From positions 4,216,001 through 4,280,000 of the forward strand of contig SPDT01000007.1 in assembly GCA_008477525.1 (NCBI GenBank): 64,000 bases of DNA, given 5' to 3'. The notes under the pieces are model-generated. The model saw only the letters and a list, made by a program, of their open reading frames with translations. It was not told where the DNA came from and did no database searches. The stretch comes from Hypomyces perniciosus (taxonomy: Eukaryota > Ascomycota > Sordariomycetes > Hypocreales > Hypocreaceae). The translations under genes were made by a program, and so were the position numbers. This document shows positions 1 through 11,607 of the stretch, piece by piece (the stretch's first letter is position 1; each line of letters opens with the position of its first letter).

Positions 1-736
1 CTCACAAGGGCGCGATCCCGTTGGTGTGCATACATGCCTTGCATGTTTGCTTCTCCTGAAGATCCTGATTGCCTCTTCTTGGCCCTTCTTGGCCCTTCTT
101 GGCAGCACGAGATCGGAAGGGGAAATGCTTGTTTGCCTGCGTCTTGGCCGATATTCTACACGAGATGCCGAGGAAGATATATTGCTCTCTTTTCTCCACA
201 TTGTGTGATCAGCCAAGAGTCAACCGCAAGCACATAGCGGGTAATGGTATGTGAAACCTTGATTCTCGTATTCCCGCACCAGACTCGAAATACACTCACT
301 GGTATGCTTCTGAAGTCTAATGCCCATCAGCGTGCTCCGTACTCAAGGATGTTTGATGGCATGTTTGATGGAACACCAGCCTGGTCGTGACTCATATTGC
401 GTTGACTGGCTTCACTACTCTTAGTCCCAAGGGCTGTATCGCCAGATTTGTCGTATCTCAAGATGGACAGTTCTGGACGGGAAAGTGGACAAGTCAAAGT
501 GAACATCACTGAATTGATAATCTGATCCCCCTCGATAAGGTCAATAAAACGATAATACCCTCAACACAGCCCGTGGGTTGCGCATTCCTGATACCCGAGT
601 CCCTGATATTGTTCCTGAAACGCCAGCCCCCATACGCCGTTTTCATGCTCGTGGTTTGCCGCAAGTGCTTGCTCGCATCGGATTTCTGTTCACCAAATGT
701 ATGTTGATCGAAGAGAGCGTTGTGTCGTCGTCTTCA
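1..736. other. Window edge, no gene recognised
   Basis: Only short overlapping ORFs on both strands occur here, none with a recognisable domain. A small tandem repeat of a 10-nt unit (cttcttggcc, about three copies) lies at 75-104. The right part is probably the 3' flank of the minus-strand secreted-peptide gene that stops at 737. Confidence 0.4.
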
Positions 737-978
737 TTAGCCAACAGAGACGACGACATCGCCTTTGCATTTTCCGTATGAACAGCATTCTGAAGCATCC
801 ATCCTGCCCAGTAGAATTGCGTCGACCTTGTCCTGACGGAACGTTAGCCCTGTTCGAATATAGAGTCGGAAGAGAGACCACTTACCTCGGAACATGGACC
901 ATTGGGACCGATTGGTGCCGCAGTCACCAACAGTACCTGTGATGCCGCGAGAGTTGTCCACAGGAGTAAAGACTTCAT
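737..978 (-). CDS. Small secreted cysteine-containing peptide (62 aa, two exons)
   Basis: The minus strand carries two exons, 978..886 and 832..737. The 53-nt intron (833-885) has a GTAAGT donor, a CTAACG branch-like site about a dozen bases before the acceptor, and a CAG acceptor; phase is 0. The predicted product is 62 aa. It opens with a typical signal peptide: MKS, a Leu/Ala/Val-rich core, and a likely cleavage site after the VTA around residue 20. The mature part of about 42 aa has Cys at 29, 47, 48 and 53, i.e. a C...CC...C layout as in many fungal small secreted proteins. I do not recognise the family. Four cysteines could make two disulfides. Role (effector, antimicrobial, signalling) is not inferable. 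An additional 3' exon cannot be excluded. The signal peptide plus clean splice signals make chance unlikely, but there is no homology evidence. Confidence 0.55.
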
Positions 979-2296
979 GATGGTGATAACAGCGCCTCGG
1001 GGCCTGTGTGTGAACCGCTGCAGGATCTTTGTATGCCACAGCCAAGGCTGAACTGAATTGAAGGTGGGAGAAGCGACCGGGACGGGGTGAGAGGGCAGAA
1101 GCCGAGGATTTAAGAACTACGAGTGTTTCACCCACCCGCTTTCTGCGGAAAAGAAGGTTCGGAAACTGAGACGAGAGCGGAAAGCAGAATTGCGGGGAAA
1201 GAAGAAAACAGGAAGGACACACCGATCGCAGCATTAATAGGATAGACCCGATGGCTGATACCGTTGGTATTACTTCGTACATGCCAGTACGAAGTAGTCG
1301 TGAATGTACATCATTGCGTTCCACAGAGTATTGCTTGCTGAATGTGCCAAGACAAGCTGCTGTGGTGTGGTCCCTTTATTGACTGATTGCTCCAGGCATG
1401 CAATTAATTAATACATGCGGAGGGTCCTCGATAATAAACCACGACAGCATGGTATTTATTGCAGTATAGAAGCTGATCAGCCCGAAGAATGCCACCCAAC
1501 CTTAATAGTACTACCTAGTACTACTACCTAGGTAGGTACGAAGTATTACCTACGAAGCACGAGAGACAGATGGCAGACGCTTCGGTCGCAGCTGCCGGAT
1601 ACGTGATGTTTGCGGCGATCCACAATGCAGTCGCTACCGTGGACGCGGAATAATAAATAATACGACGTCATATCGCCTCAACATACTTCGTAGAGCCGAG
1701 GCCCTTCAACACCACCGTCTTTCTCGCCCTCTATTAATGCTCTGCCCTCTTCCATTTCCCGTTTTCATTTAAATTTCCCCCAATCCAAAACGGCTTCCCC
1801 ATGGGTCAACAACCAATCCGCTCGTGCGCTTGTACGAAGTATGGACATGATCTAATGATCCGCCGCACTAAAGTCAACCTGTGCTTTGATCATTAATACC
1901 CCTGTCTAAACCTTCGACAATGACGCAGTCTAGAGTTTCATCATGGTCCCTAACTCAAGGGTCAACCTCCCTCTTTCGCATTCATCACTAAAAAGCATCC
2001 AATTCTTACTATCCAATTCGTTGTCTTCGCATTGGCCCTCTTGGCAGGCCTTCCCTCCCAGCACCCTGCTCTCAGCTGAAGGTCAAACAGACTTCTTTTT
2101 TGGAGGCTTGTGCAAGCAAAGCACACCTAATGCATTTGCTCTGACGTACTTTGTAAGGGTCCAGGGTCCAAGGAGAGCCAGATGACCATCACAGCTGACT
2201 TAGCAGGTCAGCGATAGCCCTTGTATCGAGTATAAGCTTTACTTCAAGTTTATTTCATTTTTTAATTCTTTCTAAACGTCATGATTTAGGCCTCAT
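979..2296. other. Intergenic, with TACGAAGTA-type motifs
   Basis: This holds the probable promoter of the secreted-peptide gene on the left and the 3' flank of the WD40 gene on the right. A 195-aa minus ORF overlaps the peptide gene but has no recognisable domain. Copies of TACGAAGTA-like sequence occur near 1270, 1537-1560 and 1838. The 16-mer at 1549-1564 recurs exactly at 8259-8274. No gene is supported. Confidence 0.4.
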
Positions 2297-5200
2297 TCAT
2301 CGCCATGGCAAGTTCCATGCCTCAACTCCCACACCGCCAATCATCACCGTCACACAATCTCCCTTGGAGTTGTCAACAACAGCGATATCTCCCGGATCTG
2401 CCACGCCACTACACGTGGTTTCTAGCAGCTTGATTCCCCCCTCTCTGTGCCCTGAGATATCCCATGCCTTGACTCGCTGATCGTTGCTCACACTGACTCC
2501 GATTATCTCGGCTCCCTGGCGTACCAGAACCACGCCAGTGACGGCAGCAGCGTGAGCGCTGCGCACAAGACTCCGTCCTGAGACGGTCCAACTTGGGGAG
2601 TTTGTATCGCCCGAATCGTCACCGACCAGAGTTACTGCCCCGACGCCATTGTCATCGCCGCCCGTCATCACGCAATATCCTCCTTCTACTCTAAGCATGT
2701 CTAGGCCCTTGATGCTGTTCTGGTGCAACTGCACGACCTGGCCAAGGACGTACTTGCGCACCTTGCCCTCGCCTGGCTCGGCCCGCCATAGGGCAATGTG
2801 GCCATCGGTAGATGCCGTCAGGACAGACAATACCTCGTCGCGCATACCGAGGTGGCGTGTCTGAGTGAAACATGCCCCCGTGTATGACCCCTCGGCAACA
2901 AGTTCAAACCCGCCATCGTCGCAAGTGTAGCGGTACGTCTTCAATGTTGAATTGGAAAACCCCATCGTGACAATTATCCCTTTACCATCATCAGGTCGAC
3001 AGACATCGAAATCCATAATTCGGAGGTCACCGTCGGCGCTCTTGTCTGTAAAGGCGCCTTCGCAAAAGACGGCCAGCCCAGTATAGTCTGACTCTAGCTC
3101 GCTCACTCTCCACACGAAGAACTCCTCGTTACCGGCACTGCTGAAGAGATAGTCGTCCTCAAACCACACGAGTCTCTGAAGCCCCGTCACATGCGTTTTC
3201 ATAGTTGCCACACATCGCATCTCTGCCTGACCACCTTGCTCGCCATTCCGGTACTGCCATATTCGAATCGATGTGTCCTCTGCCCCTGTTGCGATGTAGC
3301 GACCGTTTGAGCTCAGGGCCCGGATCTCTCTTCCGTGTGTCCCTGACTTGAGGGACCGATGCATGATCCGCTCTGAGGAGTGAAGTGAAAGCTTGGATGT
3401 CTTGGTAAACGCGAAGCGGTAGTGGCTGGGGTTTAACTCGCTGTATGCCAGCTGGAACGTGCGATGTGCTCCCCCGCATTCAACTGTGGCAAGTTCCTCC
3501 CGGCGAGTCTCATTCCAGATGACGAAGTCCTTGCTTCTGAAACCATAGAGAATAAGCTCGGGAACGACATCCCTTGTAAACCATGCGCCTCCAACCACGG
3601 GTCCGAACGGCGGCGATGTTTCATGGCGCAGATGGAGACACACTGGCTCTGCTTGTCGATCGAGCTCGTATATTCTATATTTTCCGTCACGACTCGTTGC
3701 TAGGATGTAGAGAGGTGATTCTTGTGTGTTTGATTTGCGAGGGAGTGGTAGAATAGAGGTGATGGTATCGCGGCTGCGGGTTGCTACGTCTAGAACAGGA
3801 CGGAATGTGTCTGCCTCATCTCGCTTGAGGATCGACAACCAGCCACGCCGAGACCCGATGATGAGCAAATCATCGATTTTGGCCGCGGATGTAGCCACGA
3901 ATCTCGCATCGAGTCCCCGGATCTGTTCCTGTCTGTGCACTTCCCCTGTTGAAGGATCGAGAGTCAAGGAATGAGAATCTGAGGTCCCGTGAAGATGTAC
4001 CAGGACGTCAACCGAGGAGGGGCTTGCGTCCTCATCTTGACTTCGTTGCGAGAGACAATTTATTTCGAAGATCTTGCCCGACACTGTGGCAATATGTGAA
4101 ACTTTTTGGCTGGAGAGGTGGAAGTGGTAGATGTTGCCGTTCGTAGTACCCAGGAGGGCAGCGCCATGGCTAATTGTCTTGAGCACATAGCAAAGCTTCA
4201 ACCCTCCCGATAATGTCTCATCGACGTCAATATCCTGCCATGTTGAGTTGTTACCCCCCTTTAGGGAGCCTAGGAGTAGCCTTCCGTGGGAGGTTGTGAC
4301 GAGGATTTGGTCGTGGGAGAGAAAATCGTATCGGCTGATTATTTCTTTGCCGGTGGTTGATATTACTTTTGGGGGCGAAGCCAGGGCTTTGAATATGTCG
4401 TGGACATCCAAGGTGGTGACGGAATCAGTTTGTTCGCTAGCTAGAATGGGTTCCTCGATGAGGCAGATCTGGCTATCCGCGCCACCTGTGGCTATCAGCA
4501 GGCTGTCCTCTTCGACTAGCAACGTGTTAGACCACAGATGTTTCCCGTTGTGTAGGGAGAAGGTTTTGTCATGTGTCATATTTGCTGAAACATGTTTCAA
4601 TGGCAACTGCTCTTGTCCGGCTTTGGCGTTGGTAGCCATGTGGCTGAGTTGTAGAGTCCATTTCTGTGCTGTTGAGTCTTCTCCGAATGAATACACAGCC
4701 AGGGTATTCTCTCCACACAAGGGGGCGAACTTGACGCCCCATATCCGCGAGGCATGGCCCATGACGACTGCAATGGGGGCGCTGTCTCTCCCCGCGCCTT
4801 CTTGAGAATCATCGTCGTCATTTCTGACCCCGAACCCGGTGTCGATAACCTGTCCCAGTTCAGCAGCTCGGGCATTGAGCGCATTCTCGCCGCCTCGCTC
4901 TGTAATGTCCCAGATATGAATCGTTCTATCATCACTACAGCTTGCAAGTAGCCGCACCGAAGTCCCATCCGACAACGTCACAAGGGAGATGTCCACGCCA
5001 AAGATGGAACCCTCGTGGCCTTGCAGGTTGAATAGCATCTCGGTTGCAGCCTCACACTCGCCACTGACTCCTAGACTAAGCTTCCACACGATGACGTGGC
5101 CAAAGACTGTGCCACCTGCGAACAGGACGCAATCTTCTGAGATCCAGGTAAGGTGCGCGGAGTAAAGCATCGGCCGTGAGGGCGATATAGCAGCGCCGAG

Positions 5201-5641
5201 GGTGATCTCCCCCGTCGAGTGGGAGTACCGCACAGGCACAACCTCATTGTGCGCTGTGGCTAACACAGCGATGGAGGGATCAAACGGGGAGATGGCGCCA
5301 TGGTAGATCCAATCCGGGGCTGTTGTTCTAGCCACCACTGGGATCTTGTCTAATGAATTGCTCTCGATGAGATCCTCGACAGATAGGAACGCTACGGATT
5401 GCGAGCCCCAGACAAGGACCCTCGCCGTGGCTTGATGGACATGAATCCCATGGATAGGCTGGTCCACGAAGACGGGGATCCGGTATATCACGCGGGCATT
5501 CTGAGCCTCGTAGAGAGCCAAGTCAGAGTCTTCGCCCGCTAGGACGTAAAGCTTCCCTGACGGCGCTCGATAGAAGGCTAGACTGGTGATGGGGACCTGG
5601 GACAAGTCCCTCCTGAGCCCTCTACGGCTCTTGGGCTGCAT
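2297..5641 (-). CDS. WDR6/Rtt10-like WD40-repeat protein
   Basis: A single uninterrupted exon encodes 1114 aa, close to the length of animal WDR6 and yeast Rtt10/Trm734. WD-type repeats occur along the length: an N-terminal block with GHEGSIFGVDIS followed by LASCSDDRTIHIWD, a GHASRIWGVKF repeat, and C-terminal blocks such as GRYIATGAEDTSIRIWQ and SVSNDQRVKAWD. In yeast and man this protein partners the Trm7/FTSJ1 2'-O-methyltransferase that modifies position 34 of the tRNA anticodon loop, and is also linked to endosomal recycling. The N-terminal layout (ITSLAFYRAPSGKLYVLAGEDSDLALYE is the first repeat) fits this family better than generic WD40 proteins. The start is the first in-frame ATG, right after a stop-containing leader. 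No frame disruption is seen. Function is by family, not demonstrated here. Confidence 0.85.
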   Translation of the reverse strand: MQPKSRRGLRRDLSQVPITSLAFYRAPSGKLYVLAGEDSDLALYEAQNARVIYRIPVFVDQPIHGIHVHQATARVLVWGSQSVAFLSVEDLIESNSLDKIPVVARTTAPDWIYHGAISPFDPSIAVLATAHNEVVPVRYSHSTGEITLGAAISPSRPMLYSAHLTWISEDCVLFAGGTVFGHVIVWKLSLGVSGECEAATEMLFNLQGHEGSIFGVDISLVTLSDGTSVRLLASCSDDRTIHIWDITERGGENALNARAAELGQVIDTGFGVRNDDDDSQEGAGRDSAPIAVVMGHASRIWGVKFAPLCGENTLAVYSFGEDSTAQKWTLQLSHMATNAKAGQEQLPLKHVSANMTHDKTFSLHNGKHLWSNTLLVEEDSLLIATGGADSQICLIEEPILASEQTDSVTTLDVHDIFKALASPPKVISTTGKEIISRYDFLSHDQILVTTSHGRLLLGSLKGGNNSTWQDIDVDETLSGGLKLCYVLKTISHGAALLGTTNGNIYHFHLSSQKVSHIATVSGKIFEINCLSQRSQDEDASPSSVDVLVHLHGTSDSHSLTLDPSTGEVHRQEQIRGLDARFVATSAAKIDDLLIIGSRRGWLSILKRDEADTFRPVLDVATRSRDTITSILPLPRKSNTQESPLYILATSRDGKYRIYELDRQAEPVCLHLRHETSPPFGPVVGGAWFTRDVVPELILYGFRSKDFVIWNETRREELATVECGGAHRTFQLAYSELNPSHYRFAFTKTSKLSLHSSERIMHRSLKSGTHGREIRALSSNGRYIATGAEDTSIRIWQYRNGEQGGQAEMRCVATMKTHVTGLQRLVWFEDDYLFSSAGNEEFFVWRVSELESDYTGLAVFCEGAFTDKSADGDLRIMDFDVCRPDDGKGIIVTMGFSNSTLKTYRYTCDDGGFELVAEGSYTGACFTQTRHLGMRDEVLSVLTASTDGHIALWRAEPGEGKVRKYVLGQVVQLHQNSIKGLDMLRVEGGYCVMTGGDDNGVGAVTLVGDDSGDTNSPSWTVSGRSLVRSAHAAAVTGVVLVRQGAEIIGVSVSNDQRVKAWDISGHREGGIKLLETTCSGVADPGDIAVVDNSKGDCVTVMIGGVGVEAWNLPWR

Positions 5642-6254
5642 GGATTGGCCTGGTTAGTGTCTTGCGCTCTGTGTGCGAAGTAATATAGAGGGGCATGATT
5701 GATAAGAGTCACAAAACGCACATTAACCATTGCGCGCAGAGTCTTGAGATAACGACTGACTGAAGCGTTTGCAAGTTGTGAGCCACAGGCTCCCGCTCTG
5801 AATTAGTCTAGGAATATTGCGGGCTTTTGTTCACGCATGGCATGGTTTGGTTGCGTGAGTGGTGCCAAAATTTTTGCAATTGGACCAGGTCTCGAGGCTA
5901 GCGAAAAAGTGTTGCCCATCAGTAATGAACATAACATGATAAAATCACACATCTTTCCTGCGAAGGGATAGAAGTCATTGATATCCAATTTCAATTCCAT
6001 TTTTCATTCAATCGTAAGATGTATCGCGTGATCCTCTGTATGTACAACGATGTCCCATCTTTGGGTATCTCTACTTCATCTTCTCTTCTCAGCTATTCAA
6101 CTATTCCTCCCTGTATCCAGTGTCCCAAGTAACTTAACGCCGTGCAAAGGAATCAAAGGAATGGAGCCGCCACATCGATACCGGCTTAAAAGCCTTTATG
6201 TGCATGTGTTGCGTGCGTGCCTCTGGAAGGCTGCTTTTATTGATGACGAAGCAC
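5642..6254. other. Intergenic between WDR6-like and Sur7-like genes
   Basis: Both neighbours run leftward, so this holds the promoter of the WD40 gene and the 3' end of the Sur7-like gene. Short ORFs of about 65 aa show no recognisable domain. No RNA gene or repeat is evident. Confidence 0.4.
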
Positions 6255-7223
6255 TTATGCCCGGTGCGAGTAGGGCTCGTAGGCAAGATCCGATCGGCCG
6301 TTGCCAGCAGCGAAACGGGGCTGGCTGGGGTTGTAGTAGTTGCCGCTGGTCATCTCGTGCTCGTTGTTCAAGGGCGCATATCCGCCAGACTGGAATCCGC
6401 CAGTGGGCAGCAGCTTCTCGCCGTCGGGAGCGTCCAGGTTCTTGGTACCACGGTTCTTGCGGCTACTGCGGTCAGGCTTGCAGCAGCAGATGGTGAAGAT
6501 CCAGAAGAGGGTGGCGCCAAGAGCAAAAGCGGCACCAATCCAGACGATAGCAAGGAACCTGCGATTAACGTCGCCACGGACGCCGTAGAACTTGGCAGTG
6601 CTCTCGACAGCGCCGACAACGATGACGGCAATAGAGGTAGCGAGACCGGCAGCGGCGAAAACCAAGACGGTAGTGACGAGAGACTCGAGCCAGGTTACGC
6701 ACGAAATGGCACGAGAGAAGTTGGCGAAAATGCCAATGATGAGCTCGAGACCGAGAGCAATCAGAGCCACAACAAAGGCAATGTTGGCATACCTGGTGAT
6801 GGTGGCGAAGGTCTTGAGAGCATCCTGGACCTCTTTGGGGAACTGAATCGTGACACCGTTGGACTGGATGTCGCTGGTGTTGATGCTCTTGGAGGCCCAA
6901 TCAAACTGAGACTTGCTGCAAGTGCGTTGGCCCTTGCTGTCGGTGCTGCAGTATCCCCAGAGCGTCAAGGTGTACGTATCGGCAAGGGCAAGATCGGCGG
7001 CAGTGATGTTTCCAGTCTTGACCTGGCGCGTGTGAATATCGAATACCTTGCCACCGATTGTGTCCACGTTGATAGGATCGATGGAGAGATTTGTTAGATC
7101 CAACGAGAGGATGTAGGTATTCTGGTGAGCGGCGCCGGCGAGGACGGCATAGAGGAGGGTGCCGATGGACGCGATAGTAAGGATTAATGGCAACGCCACG
7201 CAGAAAAATCGTCCAACACCCAT
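6255..7223 (-). CDS. SUR7/PalI family plasma-membrane protein
   Basis: One exon encodes 322 aa. Hydrophobic segments at about 9-31, 147-169, 181-205 and 223-247 give the four-TM topology of the Sur7/PalI (claudin-like) family. The large first extracellular loop (about 32-146) carries the hallmark W-G-x-C...C (W89, G90, C92, C102) and N-glycosylation sequons (NLS, NIT, NTS). A CCC cluster right after TM4 could be palmitoylated. The cytosolic tail of about 75 aa is Gly/Asn/Tyr-rich. Sur7 proteins mark eisosome/MCC domains of the plasma membrane and affect cell-wall stress and endocytosis; PalI relatives act in pH sensing. Which branch this belongs to is not clear from sequence alone. The start follows the conserved short N-terminus before TM1. 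Confidence 0.85.
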   Translation of the reverse strand: MGVGRFFCVALPLILTIASIGTLLYAVLAGAAHQNTYILSLDLTNLSIDPINVDTIGGKVFDIHTRQVKTGNITAADLALADTYTLTLWGYCSTDSKGQRTCSKSQFDWASKSINTSDIQSNGVTIQFPKEVQDALKTFATITRYANIAFVVALIALGLELIIGIFANFSRAISCVTWLESLVTTVLVFAAAGLATSIAVIVVGAVESTAKFYGVRGDVNRRFLAIVWIGAAFALGATLFWIFTICCCKPDRSSRKNRGTKNLDAPDGEKLLPTGGFQSGGYAPLNNEHEMTSGNYYNPSQPRFAAGNGRSDLAYEPYSHRA

Positions 7224-9326
7224 GTTGTTGGCTATCTAGGATGGAGGAGAAGATGGAGGGGTGTTTTAGGTGGAGGTGGAGGTGGAGGTTGTCGGAATGG
7301 CTCTCTCGATGAAGCTAACGACGGACCGTTGACTTTTAGGAAGAGAGTCAAATCGTGCGAAAGAGGCCGTATTGGTAGGAAAAGAAGATGACACGAGAAG
7401 GATGATGATGAAGTGGCAGAAATGTCTCGTCGGGCATCAGATGGTTATAAACCTTTAGGGAACCACAGCTGAAAGGGTTGCGTCAGGCGCTATGTTGGAT
7501 GTTTGATGTGGGGTGGCGCAGTAACAGCCCAGTGTGGCAGGGTGGGTGGGTCCCACAGCGGGCGCTGCCATAATAGTACATACGACCTTTGTCAGAGCAA
7601 CTGTTAATAATTTGGTGTTGATCCAGCCAACATACTAATATACCAATAGTACGAGTAGATAGTGCGTGACCATATTATTATTATATGCTAATAATGGTTT
7701 TTAGCTGCTTATGGCGCATCCTTTACATCCTTACCAAGGTATAGTTGAAACATCACGTATAATACCTGCTCGCAAAGTGTGAGCCACAGGGCTTACGCAG
7801 TCTTGATGCTTGGCTGGATGTGACCCTAGCAACGGCTCCTCATGTCAATCTGGCAGCATGATACTATTACTCCGGACATATGTTGCCCTTCTGAGCTCGA
7901 CCCCCTGTTTCGGCCGAAACCCTTGAAAGCTGTCGGAGAAACACTTGGCTGAAGACTTGAAGAGTGTCACATTGTGGCGGCCTCCAGGGCTCATTTCATG
8001 GCACCCCGCTAAAGACAAGCTGCTTCGACCAACTGCAGATTTGGTCCTTGGCCATCACACAACATTGACAGAATTCAGATGAGTTTTTCGGCCTCGCTAT
8101 CCACTCTTCCGAAGCCCTGTCGTCAGTGAACAAGCCCCTGGATCGTCTCAAAAAAAATTGGAGCTGCTGACGACAACTAGTAGGCTCAGGCCAAACATAT
8201 CGTGGCTCCCCGCAGATCACATCACCTAATTTTGGCTGCACTCGTACTACTCGTACTTCCTACGAAGCACGAGAAAAATCGCATTCAAACACCATAAATA
8301 TTGCGTAGTTGAATAGTAATATTCGGCTCAGAGATGAGCTGTAATTTTGAGCTAATAAGGTTAATCTTGCCAAGAACAGTTAAAACGTTACAGCCGTTAG
8401 TCAGTCACAACAGCAGAAAGCAACTAAGAGGCTTACCAACTTACATAGTCGATGATGATGGATTGATCTAATTTTAGCAACCCCCTCCTAGCGAGGCTCA
8501 CTCACCAGCCTCCGGATAAAAACAGCGCATGATTGGTTGAATTACCCAAAAGGGCAAACTTTTGTAGTATTACTGCTGACTCAGGAATTGAAGCGTCGAT
8601 GAGTAAGCGGTACCTATCTTCACCTCATACTATTTATTACCTTATCATGGAACACTATCCAGATCGAGCTTGATTTTTATGCGCCAAAATAGCTTTCCCC
8701 GATCAGCCCTGTACAAGTGTACAAGTCCTAGCTAGAGAAATCCCAGCAATCTGGTAGCTGGTCTATCGAATCCTATCATCGGCTTCTCGGCACTCAATAT
8801 CTTTATTTAGCATGAGCGCGCGGCTTGAGCCTGCATGTACGAAGTAGGATGCACGAAACTGTCTCCTTTGGGACGAGTCTGGAAAAAGTGAACCGCCGAT
8901 TCGCTTTAATACTAGAGGGTGCTCCCGAAAACCTCTCGAGTACTCAAACTCTTCACACCATCGGTGGATGCTATGTCCTTGTGCTCACTGGGCTATCACG
9001 GCCCTAAGGCCATGACGACGGAGTTGTCACCAGGCATGAAGCCCTTTATATCAGCATCTTTTAACACGGTGACATAGGACACGATGACAACAACTACTCG
9101 AGCCAGCGCAGGTTCCTATCATGCAATGACACACGGGTGATTAGGACGCTATCAGAACTAAGAATCGCCTTGGCGTCTAAGCTTCCTTCAACTTACTGGA
9201 ATGCGGACAACTTTGACCCCTATCATCTCATCGTTTTCAGGGATTTGTCGTACCAGGCGACTTATTCGATTGTTATCTCGCGAGACACCTGCGTATATCA
9301 TCCGGGGAATCTGACACCGTCTTTAA

Positions 9327-9617
9327 TCAATATGATATTTTCGCCCGGCGGAGCGATAGCGGAAGGGGGCCAGAAGAGCGGTAAGGACCTGACCTGCAAG
9401 CTCTAGGAGTGGCGCCTTTCATCAGCCGCTGGTGAGAGGACAGCATAAGGGCACAATGAACGACATCTTGGATTATTGGTTCGGCATTTGACGCCAACCA
9501 TGATAGCTCTTTGAACGTTGCGCGTGGTCGTTGAGGTATAAGAACAATGTCGAGGGCGGTGTACTGGCACAGAGAATACGTGCTGACATGGTACTTGCTC
9601 GCTGTGATGCGCATCAA
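9327..9617 (-). pseudogene. Unassigned open stretch, possible gene relic
   Basis: About 96 codons (longer if read from codons upstream of 9617) of amphipathic, protein-like composition (for example a segment TFKELSWLASNAEPIIQDV) lie isolated in stop-rich DNA. No start context, splice partners or known domain could be identified, so it may be a decayed gene fragment or chance. Function unknown; low confidence. Confidence 0.15.
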
Positions 9618-11581
9618 CCCAACAGTATCCGTGGACTTGTCAGCATCCTTTGCTGTTGCTCTTGAGATATCATATCCTTAGGTATAAGACATACGAAAAC
9701 GAGATCTGATTACTATGATGTCTGGTGGGCAGTTCCAAACTCAGCACTCGCCGATGGACGCAGCCATACACAGCGCAGGAATGCTCAGCTGCTAGGCAGC
9801 GGTCGCAAGACAATGCCAAGAGTATAGTAACGATGGGGCCATGCAAAGAGTGTGTGGTTCTGATCCTGTGGTGGTGGTACCACGGTGCCCGGACAAGAGA
9901 TTGGTCGGGGGGGTTCCTGGCACCAAAAAATTGCATTGCGCGTCGTATCACAAGGAGCCGCATGTACGAGACTTAGGAATATGCTGTCTGTAGCAGCGGC
10001 GACCCAATTGGATATGCGAGCACCTACGAAGTGCTGTTACTAGTAGTCGTATAGTCGTTCATGGCCGTTGAAACACCCGTACATAGAGCGTACATAGAGA
10101 GAGACATGCAACGTTGGCCCATATTCCCATCAAACCTCAAACACGTGCCACTGTCTCGGTCTATCCAGCTGCAAGAGCCCTGCAGGGGCGGGACGCAGCG
10201 CGACTCTCAGTGGTTCAAGCTTCGCTGCTGTGTGGGGGCTATGCTCGGTCTGCAAAGGCGCAAAGCCGTGCTGGGATTAGGAGGCGGCCCCAGAGTCGTT
10301 TAGGAGGACCAGGGGGGCCCTTAGAAGGCCTAGGGCGAACGCTACAGCGCGCTTTGGGGGCAAGCCAAGGTCAGCCGTCAGCTGGGCAGCACCGTCCAGG
10401 GGGCTCAGTGCCCAATGACAGGGCCCCAGAGCTGATCTCATGGTTGGTGCGAAAAAGTAAGTCGAGGTTGGCTTGGCTCCGTCTCAAGACCTCGGGGGCC
10501 CTTATCTATGGCCGAAAGATGCCACGACGATCATGAAAATCCAGAAACCTGGTTGAGTCGCGCACCCAGTTGGCGCCTCCTGTTGTTGTTTTATTATTCT
10601 TTTTATTCAGCATCATCATCCCACTCGTCCTTGTCCTCGTCCTCCACACTTCGGACTTCGCCATCACCCTAATCCTGCATCCAGCTCTGCTACTGCTGCC
10701 AAGCGCCGCATCGAGCAGCCCACCCCGTCCGGAACCAGGTCACTTACGGGACCGAGGATTCTTGATTATATCTCGGACTCCTCAAGAGGGGTCGCATATG
10801 GATGGGTGTGAAACCTTAATCGTACATATTCACCGTCCGCGGCGGCTGTGTCACAAGTTCCCGGTCCAACTCCTCACAGCCCTGCGTGCAACGCTACCTA
10901 CATGACATACTCATTCGTAGGTCCATCACGCCTCAACCTCAACACATCATCACCACCACCACCGCTACACCACCATCACATCACGCCTGCGACTCGGCAA
11001 GTAAATTAATATCCTGGACCGTTGCGCGCGGCCTTGCAACCCACTCGCACAGTGCTCCCGCTCGCATTGCTGCTCTTTTTCGCATCGCCCCCGCCGCGGA
11101 AGACTGGCATTTCGAACAACTACCTAGACGGCGTTAGTAGAGCCAATACTACCAGTAGTTTGCGCGCGCGGCGGTCATAAGCTTACCGAGATAGGACCTC
11201 CGTTTGAGCATCGCCACCGGGCCCTTACTCCGGATCTACTTACTCCTCCGTATGTACATCTCATTTCTTCTCCCTTCCCCTCCTCTTCCTCATACTTCCA
11301 CCCAACGAAAAAAAAAGACACCTTTGAGACATCTTCGCCGTGCTGCCGAGACCTGTTCTCATCAGTCCCTCGTAAGTCTCACATGCATTAGGCGACCTGG
11401 ACGCCAGCCTGCTTTGCTTCCTACAGGATCTGCAGGTACTTTTGCCCATCTGGTTCATTCGACAGGGAGCCTTGAAGCTTGTTTGATCTTCCAGTCTCAT
11501 TACGAGTATTCGTACTAGCAGCAAAGCCTTGCTTCCTTTTTTCATCAAGTCAATTGCATCGCCGCCCCGGCTCGTTCATTT

Positions 11582-11607
11582 ATTCATTCATTCATTCATT
11601 CATTCAT
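11582..11607. repeat. ATTC microsatellite
   Basis: About six tandem ATTC units in the presumed leader of the PPZ gene. Confidence 0.9.

Noticed and set aside
6198..7097. 299-aa plus-strand ORF opposite the Sur7-like gene
   Set aside because: It is antisense to a clear four-TM family gene and has no recognisable domain; its length follows from the codon bias of the real gene.
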